A stretch of 64,000 nt of DNA from NCBI GenBank assembly GCA_015501585.1, contig JADNRY010000165.1, forward strand, positions 80,292-144,291, read 5' to 3'. Position 1 is the stretch's first letter, and each line of letters starts with the position of its first letter. This document shows, one piece after another, positions 23,136 through 34,700 of this stretch. Below the pieces are notes generated by a model. The model was given only the letters and a program-made list of their open reading frames with translations, was not told the DNA's origin and searched no databases. Made by a program: the position numbers and the translations under genes. This stretch comes from Rhodocollybia butyracea (taxonomy: Eukaryota > Basidiomycota > Agaricomycetes > Agaricales > Omphalotaceae).

Positions 23136-24880
23136 TAAAACAAGACTAGCCTGGTTTAAACTAGAGGGATGAAGTAGAAATTTGGTTAAACCACTGTTAA
23201 GCAGTCAAACCATAATTTAATGGTTAAACCTGTTTAAACTGTGGGTAGATGAGTTAAAAATTATGTTTACTGTGGTTAAACTGAGATAAACCTGGTTTAA
23301 CCTGGTTTAACCAGAGAATTAATACACATTTCAGCTCTTAGTTAAGATACTGTAGTAGTGGTGAGTACCCATGAGGAGTGTATGGATTGTAGACAATTGA
23401 CGGAGATTTTTAATTTCCTTTTTGGCATATTAAGCAATGTCGAAGGCAGCTCTCGTTAGGGTTAGCACTTCGCCTAACATTAGAGAGCTGTCTGAGACAT
23501 GCCAAACCTGGGGAGCACTGATACGGCCCAGAATTGTTTGGGCATAAACATGCAGTATATGCGTGTTTTTGGCACCAAGTCATGCTGTATTAGACATATG
23601 CACTGTACAAAGTATTCCAGAATCCGCCGTTACCGCACGGCATCATTAAAAGACACAGATGTTAATTGTTGATGACATCAAAACTGAGTCTCGGCAACAG
23701 AACACAGTTGTAATCAATGATAGTGCAAAGAATACTGAAACCCACCACAAATATGACTTATATTCAGACTATTGAAGCGATCCAAAGGGTATCTTATTAC
23801 AACTAGAAGACTACTAGACAGAAGGAACAAGTATCAACGTTAAACGGTCCAAGTGGGACTTCCCATCAGAAATTGATGTGAGGAGATTAATGTATCGCCG
23901 ACCCCGAGGAGATTGATGCGAGGAGATTGATGTGCCGAGGTTCCGGGATCATATCAAGATCATGCCGCGGCGTCCCGCAGATTTAAGACAGCGCGTGAAA
24001 TAAATATTTCATGAGCTGTTTATTGAATAACAAGAGCATATGTACTCCCACACAACTCATATGGTGTATTTACACTGTGATATTGAAATACAGTATATAA
24101 GAAGGTGTTCCAGACGAAATGGAGGCAAGCACTTTCCTCCCCCCATTCCTGTTACAGGGTTGGTGTGGTTGGTTTGTGTCTTCTAGTGACAAGTGCACAT
24201 TAAACAAGAGTACAAGTTAAATGAAATAAGAAAGTATAAAGAAAGAAAACCAAAGTCCTCAGTAACTACCTTATGCTCCAGAAAGTTAATAGCAGTGAGA
24301 GTGTTGTGAGTAGCGCATACTCTCTCTGCATCATATGTACTTGCAATAAGAATTCTGATTTGTTCAATGATAACCCCCTTGAACTCATGTTAGTCTTTGG
24401 TGTGTGTTGGTGTTGGTGTGAGGTATTCAGCTTCATAGTAGCATTTTATGCATAGCCCAGAGTCGGCATATCAGCACTTAGTTAGGGGTTAGGGTTAGGG
24501 GTTAGGTTTAGGGTTTAGGTTTAGGGTTTAGGTTTAGGGTTAGGGTTGAGAATATATATGGGGTGCAGGGCTTGCCCCTGCTATTCTGGGGACTAAAAAG
24601 GAAACCTGAAATCTCCGTGACCTGTCTACAATCCATAAACTTTTCATGGGTACTCATCACTACTACAGTATGTTAATCAAGTAATAAAATGTAGATTCAA
24701 ATGCACTTCAAGGTTAAACCAGGTTTATATCAGTTTAACCAGGTTAAACCCAGTTTAACCAGGTTAAACTCAATTTTTAACTCATTCAACCTGGTTTAAC
24801 TGTAGCTTGAGTGCTTTACAATGGTTTAACCAGATTTCTACTTTATGTCTCTGGTTTAAACCAGGCTAATCGGGTTACTG
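23136..24880. mobile_element. hAT-like element with long terminal inverted repeats
   Basis: The 1745-bp element is bounded by the 8-bp duplication GTAGCGTG (23128-23135, 24881-24888). Its left and right ~290 bp are imperfect inverses, rich in TGGTTTAAACCA-type palindromic words. The inverse similarity reaches inward through GGTGAGTACCCATGA and GATTGTAGACA. The centre (about 23430-24590) has no transposase frame but holds a telomere-like tract. The 8-bp duplication suggests a non-autonomous hAT element; the outer few bases match poorly. Confidence 0.7.
24478..24549 (+). repeat. Interstitial telomere-like tract
   Basis: About 70 bp of TTAGGG / TTTAGGG / TTAGGGG repeats lie between unique sequences inside the element at 23136-24880. 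The tract is therefore not a chromosome end. Confidence 0.9.
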
Positions 24881-24888
24881 GTAGCGTG

Positions 24889-25480
24889 TGTCACATAGAA
24901 GTGGGAGTGACAGCATTAAGTACATGAGTGGTGCGCATGTTGCAGAGCTGTATACTGAGAAAAAGGAGATGCTGTGGGAAGATATGGGAGGTAATATGGG
25001 CTGGAAGGAGTGTAGTGTGGCTGAAGTGGGCTTGGAAGAGCAGGATGGGTAATTGAGCGAGGAAGAGACATAAAGGGACCAGGCTTCACGGGAACTGTTC
25101 AAAACCTTGAAGTTTAAAGCAAATAGGACTCAAAGTGAGGCATAAGTCATAATTCACGACTTATGCTACATGTTCTCTGGACTGTTACAGGAAGATCCTT
25201 GCCCATCGCCTTCTTGACCTTGAGATTCGGCGCATTCGTGTGTATCTGGCTCTCGATCAACGGATTCACACGTTTGATTAGCGATAAAGGGATTATTAAT
25301 TCCGATTTCAGTAAATTTATTGCTGACCATGATGAAGTCGCGTTCAATCCAATAATCAGACGCGACGTGAGAGACGTGAGGGAAGAACAAAAAAATTACG
25401 CAATAGGCGCCTCGGCCGTTGGGCGTCCATCAGATTTTTCACTCTCCTTTGTGCGTCTTAGACTACATCCAGTGCATTTT
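24889..25480. other. No confident gene
   Basis: A plus-strand frame (25163-25486) is open for about 108 codons but shows no domain. Nothing else was seen. Confidence 0.35.
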
Positions 25481-25489
25481 CACTAATAG

Positions 25490-26720
25490 TACCAAGTGAT
25501 TCAGCTGCAGTTCCTCGTTATCGATATCCAAGCCGGCGATGTGCTCCATTCCTTGCAACATTCCCCACTGGCCCGTCTTCACCGCAACATACGCTGCTCC
25601 TTCCACCGGCGTTCCCACCTCACTAGCGGTGTATCTGCTCACAAAACGCCCGCGGGTCCCATGCATTCCACTACGCAAATGACAAAGATGAAGAGATGCC
25701 GCCTATCTTTGAACGCGCGTTACAGTTCTACATGTTTGGAAGCGGCGTTGGGTTGGGCGCAGGCACCAGTACAAGGTCAGTTGCTAGTGGATTGGGTGGG
25801 AATATGAACATCTGGATGTCTACCCTCAACGTTCAACGTTCAACTATAGCAATAGCTCTGGCGTGCAGGATGCCTCGCGCCTCTCCCGCTTTGAGGAGGT
25901 ATATGGATGTGGGTTTGCTGTTGAAGGACCTGAGCATGCCGCCCAGGAAGCATACGCGTATACGCCACGTGAACCGTCTCCTGGATATTCTTCTCCTACC
26001 TATCCTGTATCACCCCCGTCGTTCCCAGCTGCACTCTCTACCTCGTCCTACTGCGTTCCCTACTGTGTATGCCCCGTCGCAGTCTCTGATCGTGACGGAT
26101 GTCGCGCGCGCTGAAGGGGGTGCGATGTCCCCGATGCAGAGGCTGGGCTGAGTGCAGATGATATCAAGAGGACGATTTCAATCAGTATGCGGAGTGCGAG
26201 TCTGAATGGGAGCGTAGGCAAGACGAGCTTTGAGAGTACTAGTGAGTTTGAGGATGTTGTGCCTGCGTTGACGCGTGACGAGCGAGTTTTCGGCTCCCTT
26301 TTGACCGTTTTTGCCTTCATTTCCGATTTCCGTCTCTTTCGTCTTGTTCTACTGTTTTTCACCTGACTTTTCTGACCTCCCTCCAGTGATGCGCGCCCAA
26401 GGACACCACAAAACCACCATGCCCATGCGGCTTCAGCGGCGTTTGCCGCTGGCGCGAGCAAGACGCTCTTCACTGCGTCGGCTAGCCGGTATCAGAATTC
26501 CTTCACTTCCACCATTCCTTCCAATGGCTCCGCCGCCTCCTCCCTTAACATCAACTCCTCCGCATCCACCAAAGACAAAGACGACGGCTCCGTCTTCACG
26601 GCATGGCCCCACCCAAGGACGGCTCGAGCCCCGATGACATGCTGCATGCGTATGTGGAGCGTAAGGCTGGGAAAGGGAGAGGGAGAGGGATGGGAGTGAT
26701 AGTGGGTATGGACAGGCTAT
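25490..26720 (+). pseudogene. Membrane-protein family, decayed copy C
   Basis: Fragments in family order but changing frames: QLQFLVIDIQAGDVLHSL (ectodomain), a TYAAPSTGVP-like stretch, AQEAYAYTPREPSPGY, PTVYAPSQSLIVTDVARAEG and KTSFESTSEFEDVVPALT. An intron follows, ending CTCCAG at 26387, and a last exon with AAFAAGASKTLF and SPDDMLHAY-like DNA. The membrane helix exon seen in copy B is missing. Several frame changes make a product unlikely. Confidence 0.6.
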
Positions 26721-26724
26721 GTGA

Positions 26725-27350
26725 GATGTAGGAGGTTATGGGGAAGAGATTTAAGATCTTCTTTCTTCCCTTACTGTTTCTATGTCATGTCTTGACGTCC
26801 CTCCATTGTACCGTCTCTCGTTCGGTCATTCGTTATTTCCTGTCTCTATGTTTTAACGTCCCCTACTGCATCACTGTTTCCCATTCCTCATCTCCCATCT
26901 CCCATCCCCAATACTGCCCGATCTTCCGTCCCCTCAATCTTCCTCCATTCTCCATCCTCATATCCCTTGGCATATCCCACTCACTTATCTCATCCGCGGC
27001 GCCCGGTTTCTCGGTTTCTGAATCTCGGGTTTCTCCTTTTTTTCCCTCTTTTTTAAAAATTCTATCTATTCCCTGGTTGACCGTTTCTGTATCATTCGTA
27101 TCCCCGCTACGTGTCCCTTCAGCCTTCTTGTTGCATACTTGTCGAACATATTACCCTGCCTACGAGTTCTTTACTTGATACTACGTACGGTGTTCTTACT
27201 TGGTTCTACGCGTTCCTTACTCGTTTGTTAGTCCTACCCGTTCCCTACTGCCGTTGTGAACAGTCGATGTGGGCTTTATGTGAGCGTGAGCGTGAGTTCT
27301 TGTGGGTTTTGTTTGCTTTACTTTACCGTTATGTATTTCTTTTCTTTTAA
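26725..27350 (+). repeat. Downstream module after copy C
   Basis: This pyrimidine-rich stretch has the same opening (GAGATGTAGGAGGTTA), CTGTATCATTCGTATCCC and TTGTGGGTTTTGTTTGCTTTA landmarks as the other copies. It is truncated near 27350. Confidence 0.65.
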
Positions 27351-27755
27351 CCCTCCCTTTTTTCGATTTACCTTCAGTCGTCACTCCACACGCGGCATAC
27401 TATCTGTGCACTGAGGGTATATTTCTTTTGATATTTCCTTACTTATCTTCAAGCTAACGAACTCTTTTAGTTTATAATTTGTTCAACATGTATTTACTAA
27501 ACTTAATACAGAGTTCAATACAGAGTTGTTGGTTGGTTGTTTGACGTCTGCATGTTGTACTGAAGATTTTTGCAAATATAATATTTGGTTTTGAGGAAAG
27601 GTGATCATGAGATGAGGGTGAAAGTTACAATTCATGAAGAACGAAGTTTGGTCGGAAGCAGCAGACGAATATAGTGTTGCTACTCAGGCTATATCTATGT
27701 ACCCACTGGCATACCAATAACCTTGAAGGAAAATCATAGAAAGAAATAAGTATGG

Positions 27756-28733
27756 TCAAGCGAAAACACTACTGGCATATGCCAGCACAGAGGCAATAAT
27801 TGCATTCCAATCCAGTCCTTCAAGGGCAGTGAAAGCCAAGACCAGACAGAAGATATAGGTGAAAATCTGTTCTTTTTCACAGATCAGTTTGGATAAGTAA
27901 GAGGATATTAGACGTACCATGAATGTCTTGTGGTCATAATAAGATCCTGTGTCATGCATAACCCGATATCCTAGAAATGCATGGACTGCTACGAGGGAGA
28001 CAGGAGCAATAGACAGGATCCCGCCCTTCCAGAGTACCAACAAAGACACAGGTATAAGAAAAAATGTGATAATCCATCTGGATCCTGAACTCCCAACAAC
28101 AAGAGGTAGAGTCCTTCGACCGATCGCTGCATCACCCTTCATATCCCGCAGATCTTGTATATGTATCGCCAAGCCCACCCATAATGATACAGTCAGGATG
28201 GAAAGCTCAGCGCGCGGTGTCAAAGGTGCAATGGCCTTCCAGGATGCACCCAGGAGGGCCCATGTGCCAGCTGTCATCGCAACACAGTTTTTGACAAACC
28301 AATGTTTTCCGAGGGGCGTTGCACAAAGCAACGCAACAGTAAAAATCCAGCATATGGTCTCTGGCCGCAGAGTGGGCTTATACACAGCAAGGGAGATAAA
28401 TGCCGTCAGCGCAAGTGCCCATCGCAACTTCGCCTCGAAAATCGTAATTTTTTGAGAAGGGATGGGACGATCGGGTTTGTTGATAAGATCCTCTTCGACG
28501 CCCGCGATCTGGTTCGAGAGATTAAACCAATAGACGAAGAGCGTGAGCCATAGGATAAGGAAAAGGTAGCTGTGGAGGATGGCCGATGAGGGAGGTAGAG
28601 TCCTCATGGCACCAATGGAGAATATTGAACCTGGGATGATTGTCGTGGACCAGTCTCTCCAAGAAAATCCGAGAAAGATAATAAACTCGTGGGTGAGAGC
28701 ATCGAAGGCGGCTTTTATCAAATTCGAAGACAT
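27756..28733 (-). CDS. UbiA-family prenyltransferase / terpene cyclase-like membrane protein, paralog 2
   Basis: This paralog of the gene at 1479-2573 looks intact. The start at 28733 (MSSNLIKAAFDALTHEF) is chosen because it aligns with the paralog; the same frame is open about 50 codons further upstream, to 28880. The first Asp-rich site (NQIAGVEEDLINKPDRP) and the second (QDLRDMKGDAAIGRR) are both present, with hydrophobic helices between and after. A 51-bp intron, 27867-27917 (GTACGT...AACAG), sits exactly where intron 1 of the paralog lies. The last exon encodes IFTYIFCLVLAFTALEGLDW and ends at 27756 without the extra insertion of paralog 1. Likely substrate: a prenyl diphosphate (inference). 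Confidence 0.85.
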   Translation of the reverse strand: MSSNLIKAAFDALTHEFIIFLGFSWRDWSTTIIPGSIFSIGAMRTLPPSSAILHSYLFLILWLTLFVYWFNLSNQIAGVEEDLINKPDRPIPSQKITIFEAKLRWALALTAFISLAVYKPTLRPETICWIFTVALLCATPLGKHWFVKNCVAMTAGTWALLGASWKAIAPLTPRAELSILTVSLWVGLAIHIQDLRDMKGDAAIGRRTLPLVVGSSGSRWIITFFLIPVSLLVLWKGGILSIAPVSLVAVHAFLGYRVMHDTGSYYDHKTFMVRLISSYLSKLICEKEQIFTYIFCLVLAFTALEGLDWNAIIASVLAYASSVFA

Positions 28734-28761
28734 CTTTCTGCAGACCCACCACAATGAAATT

Positions 28762-28774
28762 GGTTTAAATACTT
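28762..28774 (-). promoter_or_regulatory. TATA-like box of UbiA paralog 2
   Basis: AAGTATTTAAACC, identical to the box before paralog 1 and 29 bp from the start codon. Confidence 0.5.
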
Positions 28775-29090
28775 CAGTGGGCGACCGACCAAGTGACGAT
28801 ATCGGAGGTGCTGAGGCGGTCTGCTGCAAGTTATCGGCTCGGATGTGAGAAATCCCCATGCGCGGTTGCTCGCCAGCCATTGCCGACTACCCCTTCCTTG
28901 ATTGGCTTTTGTACTTCTCGGGAGCCCAGAACAACTTTCAAGTTTGAGTGTGGCATGGCAGCGAAGAACTCTGGTGAGGTGTCTCGGATCCAACCTCGGC
29001 CGTCTCCGACAACCGGAAATAACTCAGCGATGGTCAACTACAGCAAGCAAACTTCTCCATCAAGCCAACTTCGAGCCGAACTGTAGGTAT

Positions 29091-29902
29091 TTCCTTCAGG
29101 ATTGCGGCCTGCGTGGTGCTTAAAGCGAGGATGCTAGCTGCATATACTCAACCTCGAATGAAGGCACCCTGTACACGCGCATCGTGCAAAGATACGAAAC
29201 GAAACACCGGATCCAACTAGTGCCCGAGTCTGATTACTCTGCGACAGAGAGTGAGAAGACTTCTAGACCGCTTGAGCCAAGATTCAGAGCCACGTAAGGG
29301 CCACAATGGTGGGGCCATAAGGGCTGAGGAAGTTGCTCTGGGAGACCAGATTCCAATTATTGAGAGGAAAATACATTGAGTTTCAGTCTGGGTAACCAAG
29401 AGCCTGTTACTCCCTATAAGCTAGCCGATGTCATTCAAGTGGCAGTTAAGATAAAAGTTTGCAGAAATGGGAGTTTTCCATCCAAGCACCATGTGCTGCG
29501 ATAACTGAGTGATGCTATGCTCCCATTGAGGGAAGATTACACACAATTCTGGCCCCGACTATTCCTAAGTGGGACCCATTAGGGCCCTCGCTTAGTGGAC
29601 CAGCTTTGGCGTCCACTTTGGGTATCTAAGTATACACCAGTGGTGCACATTAAGTTGGTGCACATTAACTTCCCAGCCAGCATATCTGGAGACTAGTTGA
29701 CTACTTATTTTAGTGTCTTCCGATAACATGGGAGGGTTAACACCATTATATAGCGCACACAGATTATAGGACAAGCAAAGGACAAGTAGACACAATTACA
29801 CATTCGAAATCCCGGGCAACTTGAAAGAGAAGATCAAGAAGGTCATGAGAAGCTTAGAGAAGAATGTAACAACTTTGTGAAAACTAAAGCACTGGACAGC
29901 CT
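29091..29902. other. No supported gene
   Basis: Nothing recognised. Confidence 0.5.
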
Positions 29903-32900
29903 AGTAATATCTGTTATTAGTTGGTTATTAGGCACCTATGGCTGCAATTATACATCTATCTAGAGTTCAGATGAATTACTGATGCTCTTTGTTGTTCCTT
30001 ATGCATCATGTGCCCAAGGTTCCAACACTGTGCTCTCAGTCTGCTGTGACTACTGGCGGGAGAAGCAGATGAGCGCCAGGACCTTGGATGTTAAAATACT
30101 ACTGTGGGACTCAGGAACCATCAACTGCATGAGTTTTGCCATAGCGAAAGTACCAAGGAAAGCGCCATAAATCTACCAATCTCTTCAGATGAGTTTATTT
30201 TACTCCGCTGTAAGGTGTGTCTTACTAATATACCTAGGTATTTCGGTTTGAGCTTGTAATTGCTACTTTCTCACCTTCCTATAAGATCTCAAACTTTAGT
30301 GGCTTGTGAGCTTAAATGGCTCATGCTGCGAATTTAGACACAGCCCAAATACCTATAAAAGAAAGACCATGCTTACATTGACAATGGGCACTGGGTTCCT
30401 CAGTTTAGAGCTGTCCCAAATTGACGACTAGTAACTAGTAATATCTTGTTACTTTGTTCCCTTCTGGGTGATTTGAAATTTCCCAGGAAAAGTGACCGCA
30501 GTCACAAAAGTTATGGACTACTTAGTAACTGTTTAGTAAACCAAATGAAGCATGTCGTCAGCCTGATGTTACTAATGTTACATCTCTCAGACTTTGACCC
30601 TATGATAGTAAGCGCAAGGAGTTCCGGAGTGACAATTTAGAGCGGGTTCCTTGAACGTTTGCAAGAGTCCTAATTTGGAGTAAAGAAAATTAAACAAGCA
30701 AGGAATAAGCTAAAGATATCATCTAGAAAGCTTTAAGTAACAAGTGAGAACTGCACATTATATCAGTATTAGATACACCCCATGTACACCTTTTCAAATA
30801 CCTTCATCTGGCCCTCTCATCTACACCATTTTGGTGCTGTTAGGGTGGTCTCAGTTTCATGTGAAGGTGAAGCAGTTGGATATTGAATAATGTTCTTTAT
30901 AGATCTAAATTCAAAGCAATTGGAGAAGAAGCGGATCCAAGATTTAATCATTCTGACTGCCGGTGAGGTTTCTGCATGCGGACAGGGGGGTGTGATTCAT
31001 AACAATGAAAAAATGTTTGCATCTACATTGAGACTTTTGGGAGCACAATGTCATCCTGGGAACACAAACTACTAAGGAAACGTAGATGGATGTGACCAAC
31101 AGGTTAGTAACTTGCAGCTAAATATAAGTATAATGAGCTGTAGTCATAGCCCATAGCAGTATACATTGCCATTTTAATTTTTTTGTGTGCCATGCTCCAG
31201 CCGGCGTTGAGGTAAACAATCGGCATACTTAGTGCCTGACTTAGCACCTGAGGCACATTATACACATGTATTACTAAGGTTACTAAGTACACATGAGGTA
31301 TAATCTGTACTTTCGGGCAGGTAGTTAATTTGGTGTTCACTGTTGAGAACGGACCGCCGGTCCGACGACGGTTGTTTCGGGCTCAAGTAGCACCACCGGC
31401 ATGATATCCGCCACCCCGTGCTTTACAGTATTTGTTATTGATTTACTATTTATATTAAACTACCATACTTCCAAATAAAGGGATCGTTTGCGCCCCCCGT
31501 TTCCGCGCCCCCATAAATCCCGCTGATAAGGTTATTGCTTGTATTGGTTTCAAAATCTATCACTCCCATTTGAGCTCTCCGAGTTTGGATTTCCAAGACG
31601 GTATTGCTGTTTCAAGTTGCACAAGAACTAAGCTCCTAAAATTATAGTAGTGACTCTTCAATGTAAGGTTTGAGTTACCCACCATTGGCAATGTAAACTG
31701 CTATGGGCCACTTATACCCATGGGCTATGATTCAGCCTATGAATATAGTTCATTGTACTTATGTTTAGCTGCAAGTCACTAACCTGTTAAGTAATCGCAT
31801 CCATCTAAGTTTCCTTGTTCCCGCAAGTCTCAATGTAGATGCAAAGATTTTTGTCATTGTTATGAATCACCCCCTGTCCGCATGCAGAAACTTTAACGGC
31901 AGTCGGAATGATCAATTCTGAACCCGTTTCTTCTCCAATCTCGTTGAATTTAGATTTAAAAAGAACATTATTCAATGTCAAACTGCTTTATCTTCACTAG
32001 ACCACCCTAACAGCACTCGAATGGTGCGGATGAGAGGGCCAGAAGATGAAGGTATAGTACTTGAAAAGGTATACATTAGGTCCATCTAAATACTATTCTC
32101 GCTAGTTACATAAAACTTTCTAGATGATATCTCCAGCTTATCCCCTTTCTTGTTTAATTTTCTTTACTCCAAATTAGGACTCAGTGAAAACGTTCAAGGT
32201 ACCCGCTTTAAATGGTGACTCTGGAACTTGTTGTGCTTATTATAGGCTCAAAGTTTGTGAGATGTAGCATTAGGCTGAAGACATGCTTCAGGTTTACTAA
32301 ACGGCCAGTGGTTACTAGTCCCACAACTTTTGTGACCGCGGTCAATTTTCCTGGGAAATCACCCAGAGGGGAACAAAGTGACAAGATATTCCTAGTCTCC
32401 GATGATGACTCCAAGTTATTCCAATCTGAGACAGTAATGCAAAGAACTATCGCAATATAATATATCAATTTGGGACAGCTGCAAACTGAGGAATCCAGTG
32501 CCCATTGTCAATGTTAGCATGGTCTTTCTCTCATAGTAGGTGTTTGGCCTGTGTCTAATTTGCACTATTGGATGGACCCAAGATGGACCAGTTAGGCTCA
32601 CAATGTACTAACATTCCAATACTACTAGAGTTTGAAAGTTTATAGGAAGGTGAGAAAGAAATAGTAAGTCAGAAGTAAGTACAAGCTCAAACTGAAATAC
32701 CTAGATAGATTTAGTAAAACACGCTTTCAAGCACGCTTTACAGCAGAGCAAAATAAACTCAAGAGATCGAGGCACTTTCCTTGGCACTTTTACTATGGCA
32801 AAACTCAGTTGACAGTTCCTGAGTCCCACAGTAGTATTTCAACATCCAAAGTCCTGGCGCTCATCTGCTCATCTGCTTCTCCCGCCAATGGTCGTAGTGG

Positions 32901-33140
32901 ACCGCTGTTGGTACTGGCTCTTGACTCTGAATCACGAATCAAGAATCATAGCAAATACTTTATCGCTATATACAATATACACCGGCAAAGTTGCAAGAGC
33001 ACAATAATGGAACAAGCTTGGGCACACGATGCATGAGGAACTACGAAGAGCATCAGTAATTCATCTGAACAACAGCTCGGTCACTTGAATCTAGATAGAT
33101 GTATAATTGCGGCCATAGGTGCGCCTAATAACAGTAACAT
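29903..33140. repeat. Large imperfect inverted repeat
   Basis: The left arm (about 29903-31180) and right arm (about 31680-33140) are inverse copies. Matching landmarks from outside in: CTGTTATTAG with CTAATAACAG; GGCTGCAATTATACATCTA with its inverse near 33105; the CTGTGGGACTCAGGAAC region with 32815-32835; CTCACCTTCCTATA with 32640-32655; TTTGGAGTAAAGAAAATTAA with 32155-32175; and GTAACTTGCAGCTAAATATAAG with 31755-31785. The arms have diverged by substitutions and small indels. I find no conserved reading frame in them. Confidence 0.8.
31341..31535 (+). repeat. Dispersed repeat, copy 1
   Basis: Begins TGTTGAGAACGGACCGCCGG (containing the near-palindrome GGACCGCCGGTCC). It continues through GGGCTCAAGTAGCACCACCGG and GCGCCCCCATAAATCCC. 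The inverse copy is at 45924-46118. It forms the centre of the large inverted repeat. Confidence 0.75.
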
Positions 33141-33302
33141 TCCCTATGAACTGAGCCATTTGTAATACAAACAATTTACACGGGGCTTTCAGATTGTCTT
33201 GTAGAATAAGTTTTGCCATCTTTGCCAACTTCCATTCCCCAAATAGGGAATCAAACTCCGCATCTGAGAGTGTAACGCCTCGTAGTCACACTACTTGCTG
33301 AA

Positions 33303-33309
33303 GTATAAA
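33303..33309 (+). promoter_or_regulatory. TATA box of cysteine-rich protein gene
   Basis: TATAAAT lies 49-55 bp before the start codon. Confidence 0.55.
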
Positions 33310-33357
33310 TGTGAGCAGAAAACCGAAATTATCTTCCGGAATACAGTGTCTTCAACA

Positions 33358-33938
33358 ATGTACTTCTTAAGCTTTACTATGCTCCTTGTCTTCGCGTGCA
33401 CTGCTATGACCAGTGCTGGGAGCCTTCTCGAAGCCAGGGTATGCAATCAACACCTATGATAGTAACAACACTCATGATTACCTCCAATTCTGCAGAACAC
33501 CCCTGATGTTGCGGTATGTTATTTTCTTCAGTCTCAAGTTCCTCTGCAACGAACACTCATATCTATTGACAGAGTAAATTGGCTTCAATGAAAGAGTTTC
33601 TTGCAACAATTGATCCCTCTGAGATCACTTACACTGGCAACAGCAAGAACATCATAGATGGGCTCGAGCCTCTTGCTCCAGACACCATCACAGTCGTCTA
33701 CTGCAGCATTGTCTCCAGTGGTCTCTGTGGTGGACCTTGCACCACTTATGTTGGTGGCCCAACATGCCTCGCAGCACCTAGTACCAATTGCCTCAGTGCG
33801 ACTGAGAATGTTGCATTTTGCGATCGCGGCGGCTGTGGGGGAAGCTGCAACAACTTTGCTTCGTGTGGAACACACTTGCAGGGAAATTTCTGCAGTACAC
33901 CTGGAACGGCGTCAATTCTTGTTCCTAACGGTGACTAA
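33358..33938 (+). CDS. Small secreted cysteine-rich protein
   Basis: Predicted extracellular protein of 154 residues. Exon 1 (33358-33438) encodes a signal peptide (MYFLSFTMLLVFACTAMTSA). Intron 33439-33495 (GTATGC...TGCAG) is followed by an 18-nt exon, 33496-33513 (NTPDVA). Intron 33514-33572 (GTATGT...GACAG) leads to exon 33573-33938. All joins are in phase 0. The mature part has ten cysteines, clustered in VVYCSIVSSGLCGGPC, CDRGGCGGSC and SCGTHLQGNFC. The Gly-Gly-Cys repeats suggest a compact disulfide-bonded fold. No catalytic motif was recognised; similar small secreted proteins are common in Agaricomycetes, some with host-interaction roles. This is one of the cleanest gene models in the window. 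Confidence 0.85.
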
Positions 33939-34388
33939 ACTAGTCGAGGAATAGTTGAAGGGGTTTGGGCGTGCTGTTCATGGGCAGTCTTATAGTATAG
34001 TTCTATCGATATGATATGCCAAGCGGTCCACAACTCTAGTTTTGCCTTGTTACATTCTTCTTCAAACTTCGGATAACATTCGTTGTGCTCTCTTGAAATT
34101 TCAAATATCTGCTTGTACTACTGTAGTTGTTATATCGATTTGTGGCCCGTTTTCCATTCCATGTTATCGAATTTCGCAAGACGCTAAAACAAGTTGGACC
34201 TTTGAGTTTGCACCTTGCCTGCCAAATGAGTCCTGATATAGGTCAATACTGTTATCCTGTGTTGGATGGGTTGTTTTCCCCCGTTGTCGCATGCCTGTGT
34301 CTCTTATAAGTTTTCTACAACAAATTCAGCTTCAGCAGACACTTGGCAAAATGAAGTACCATGGGGGAGCCCTCCAAGACTGTAGTAG

Positions 34389-34700
34389 TCACTGTGACGG
34401 CAATAAGCCAACAGAAAGCTCACAACCAAATCTTCGGTAAGGGCGCGGTCTGTGGAAGCTTTCGATACCGTCTCCAGTTTCATAACATGTGATGGTGAGC
34501 CCGTGAAACTTGAAAGCCATTGTCAAACCACGATTATCTTTCACTAGCAAGAGAAGAGTCCAACTTCTATAGCTTGAACTATGATACTCTGGATGACTTG
34601 AACCGTCACAGTACAGAATTACATAGAAAATAGGAACAGTTGTTATAGTAGAGGGGAAGAGGAAAGAAAAAATAAAGAGTGAAAGAACTTGAAAATTCAA
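34389..34700 (-). CDS. Hypothetical protein, possibly partial
   Basis: One open frame of 103 codons. After a hydrophobic lead it contains PEYHSSSYRSWTLLLLVKDN and a C-terminal part with YRRFGCELSVGLLPS. The composition looks protein-like, but I recognise no family and cannot find flanking exons. It could be a gene remnant. Confidence 0.35.
   Translation of the reverse strand: MNFQVLSLFIFSFLFPSTITTVPIFYVILYCDGSSHPEYHSSSYRSWTLLLLVKDNRGLTMAFKFHGLTITCYETGDGIESFHRPRPYRRFGCELSVGLLPSQ

Larger units (their letters stand above)
27610..29090. repeat. Segmental duplication, copy 2
   Basis: Partner of 1380-2895, in the same orientation. Confidence 0.8.

Noticed and set aside
24478..24549. Chromosome end
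   Set aside because: The telomere-like repeats are degenerate, only about 70 bp, and unique sequence continues for many kilobases on both sides.
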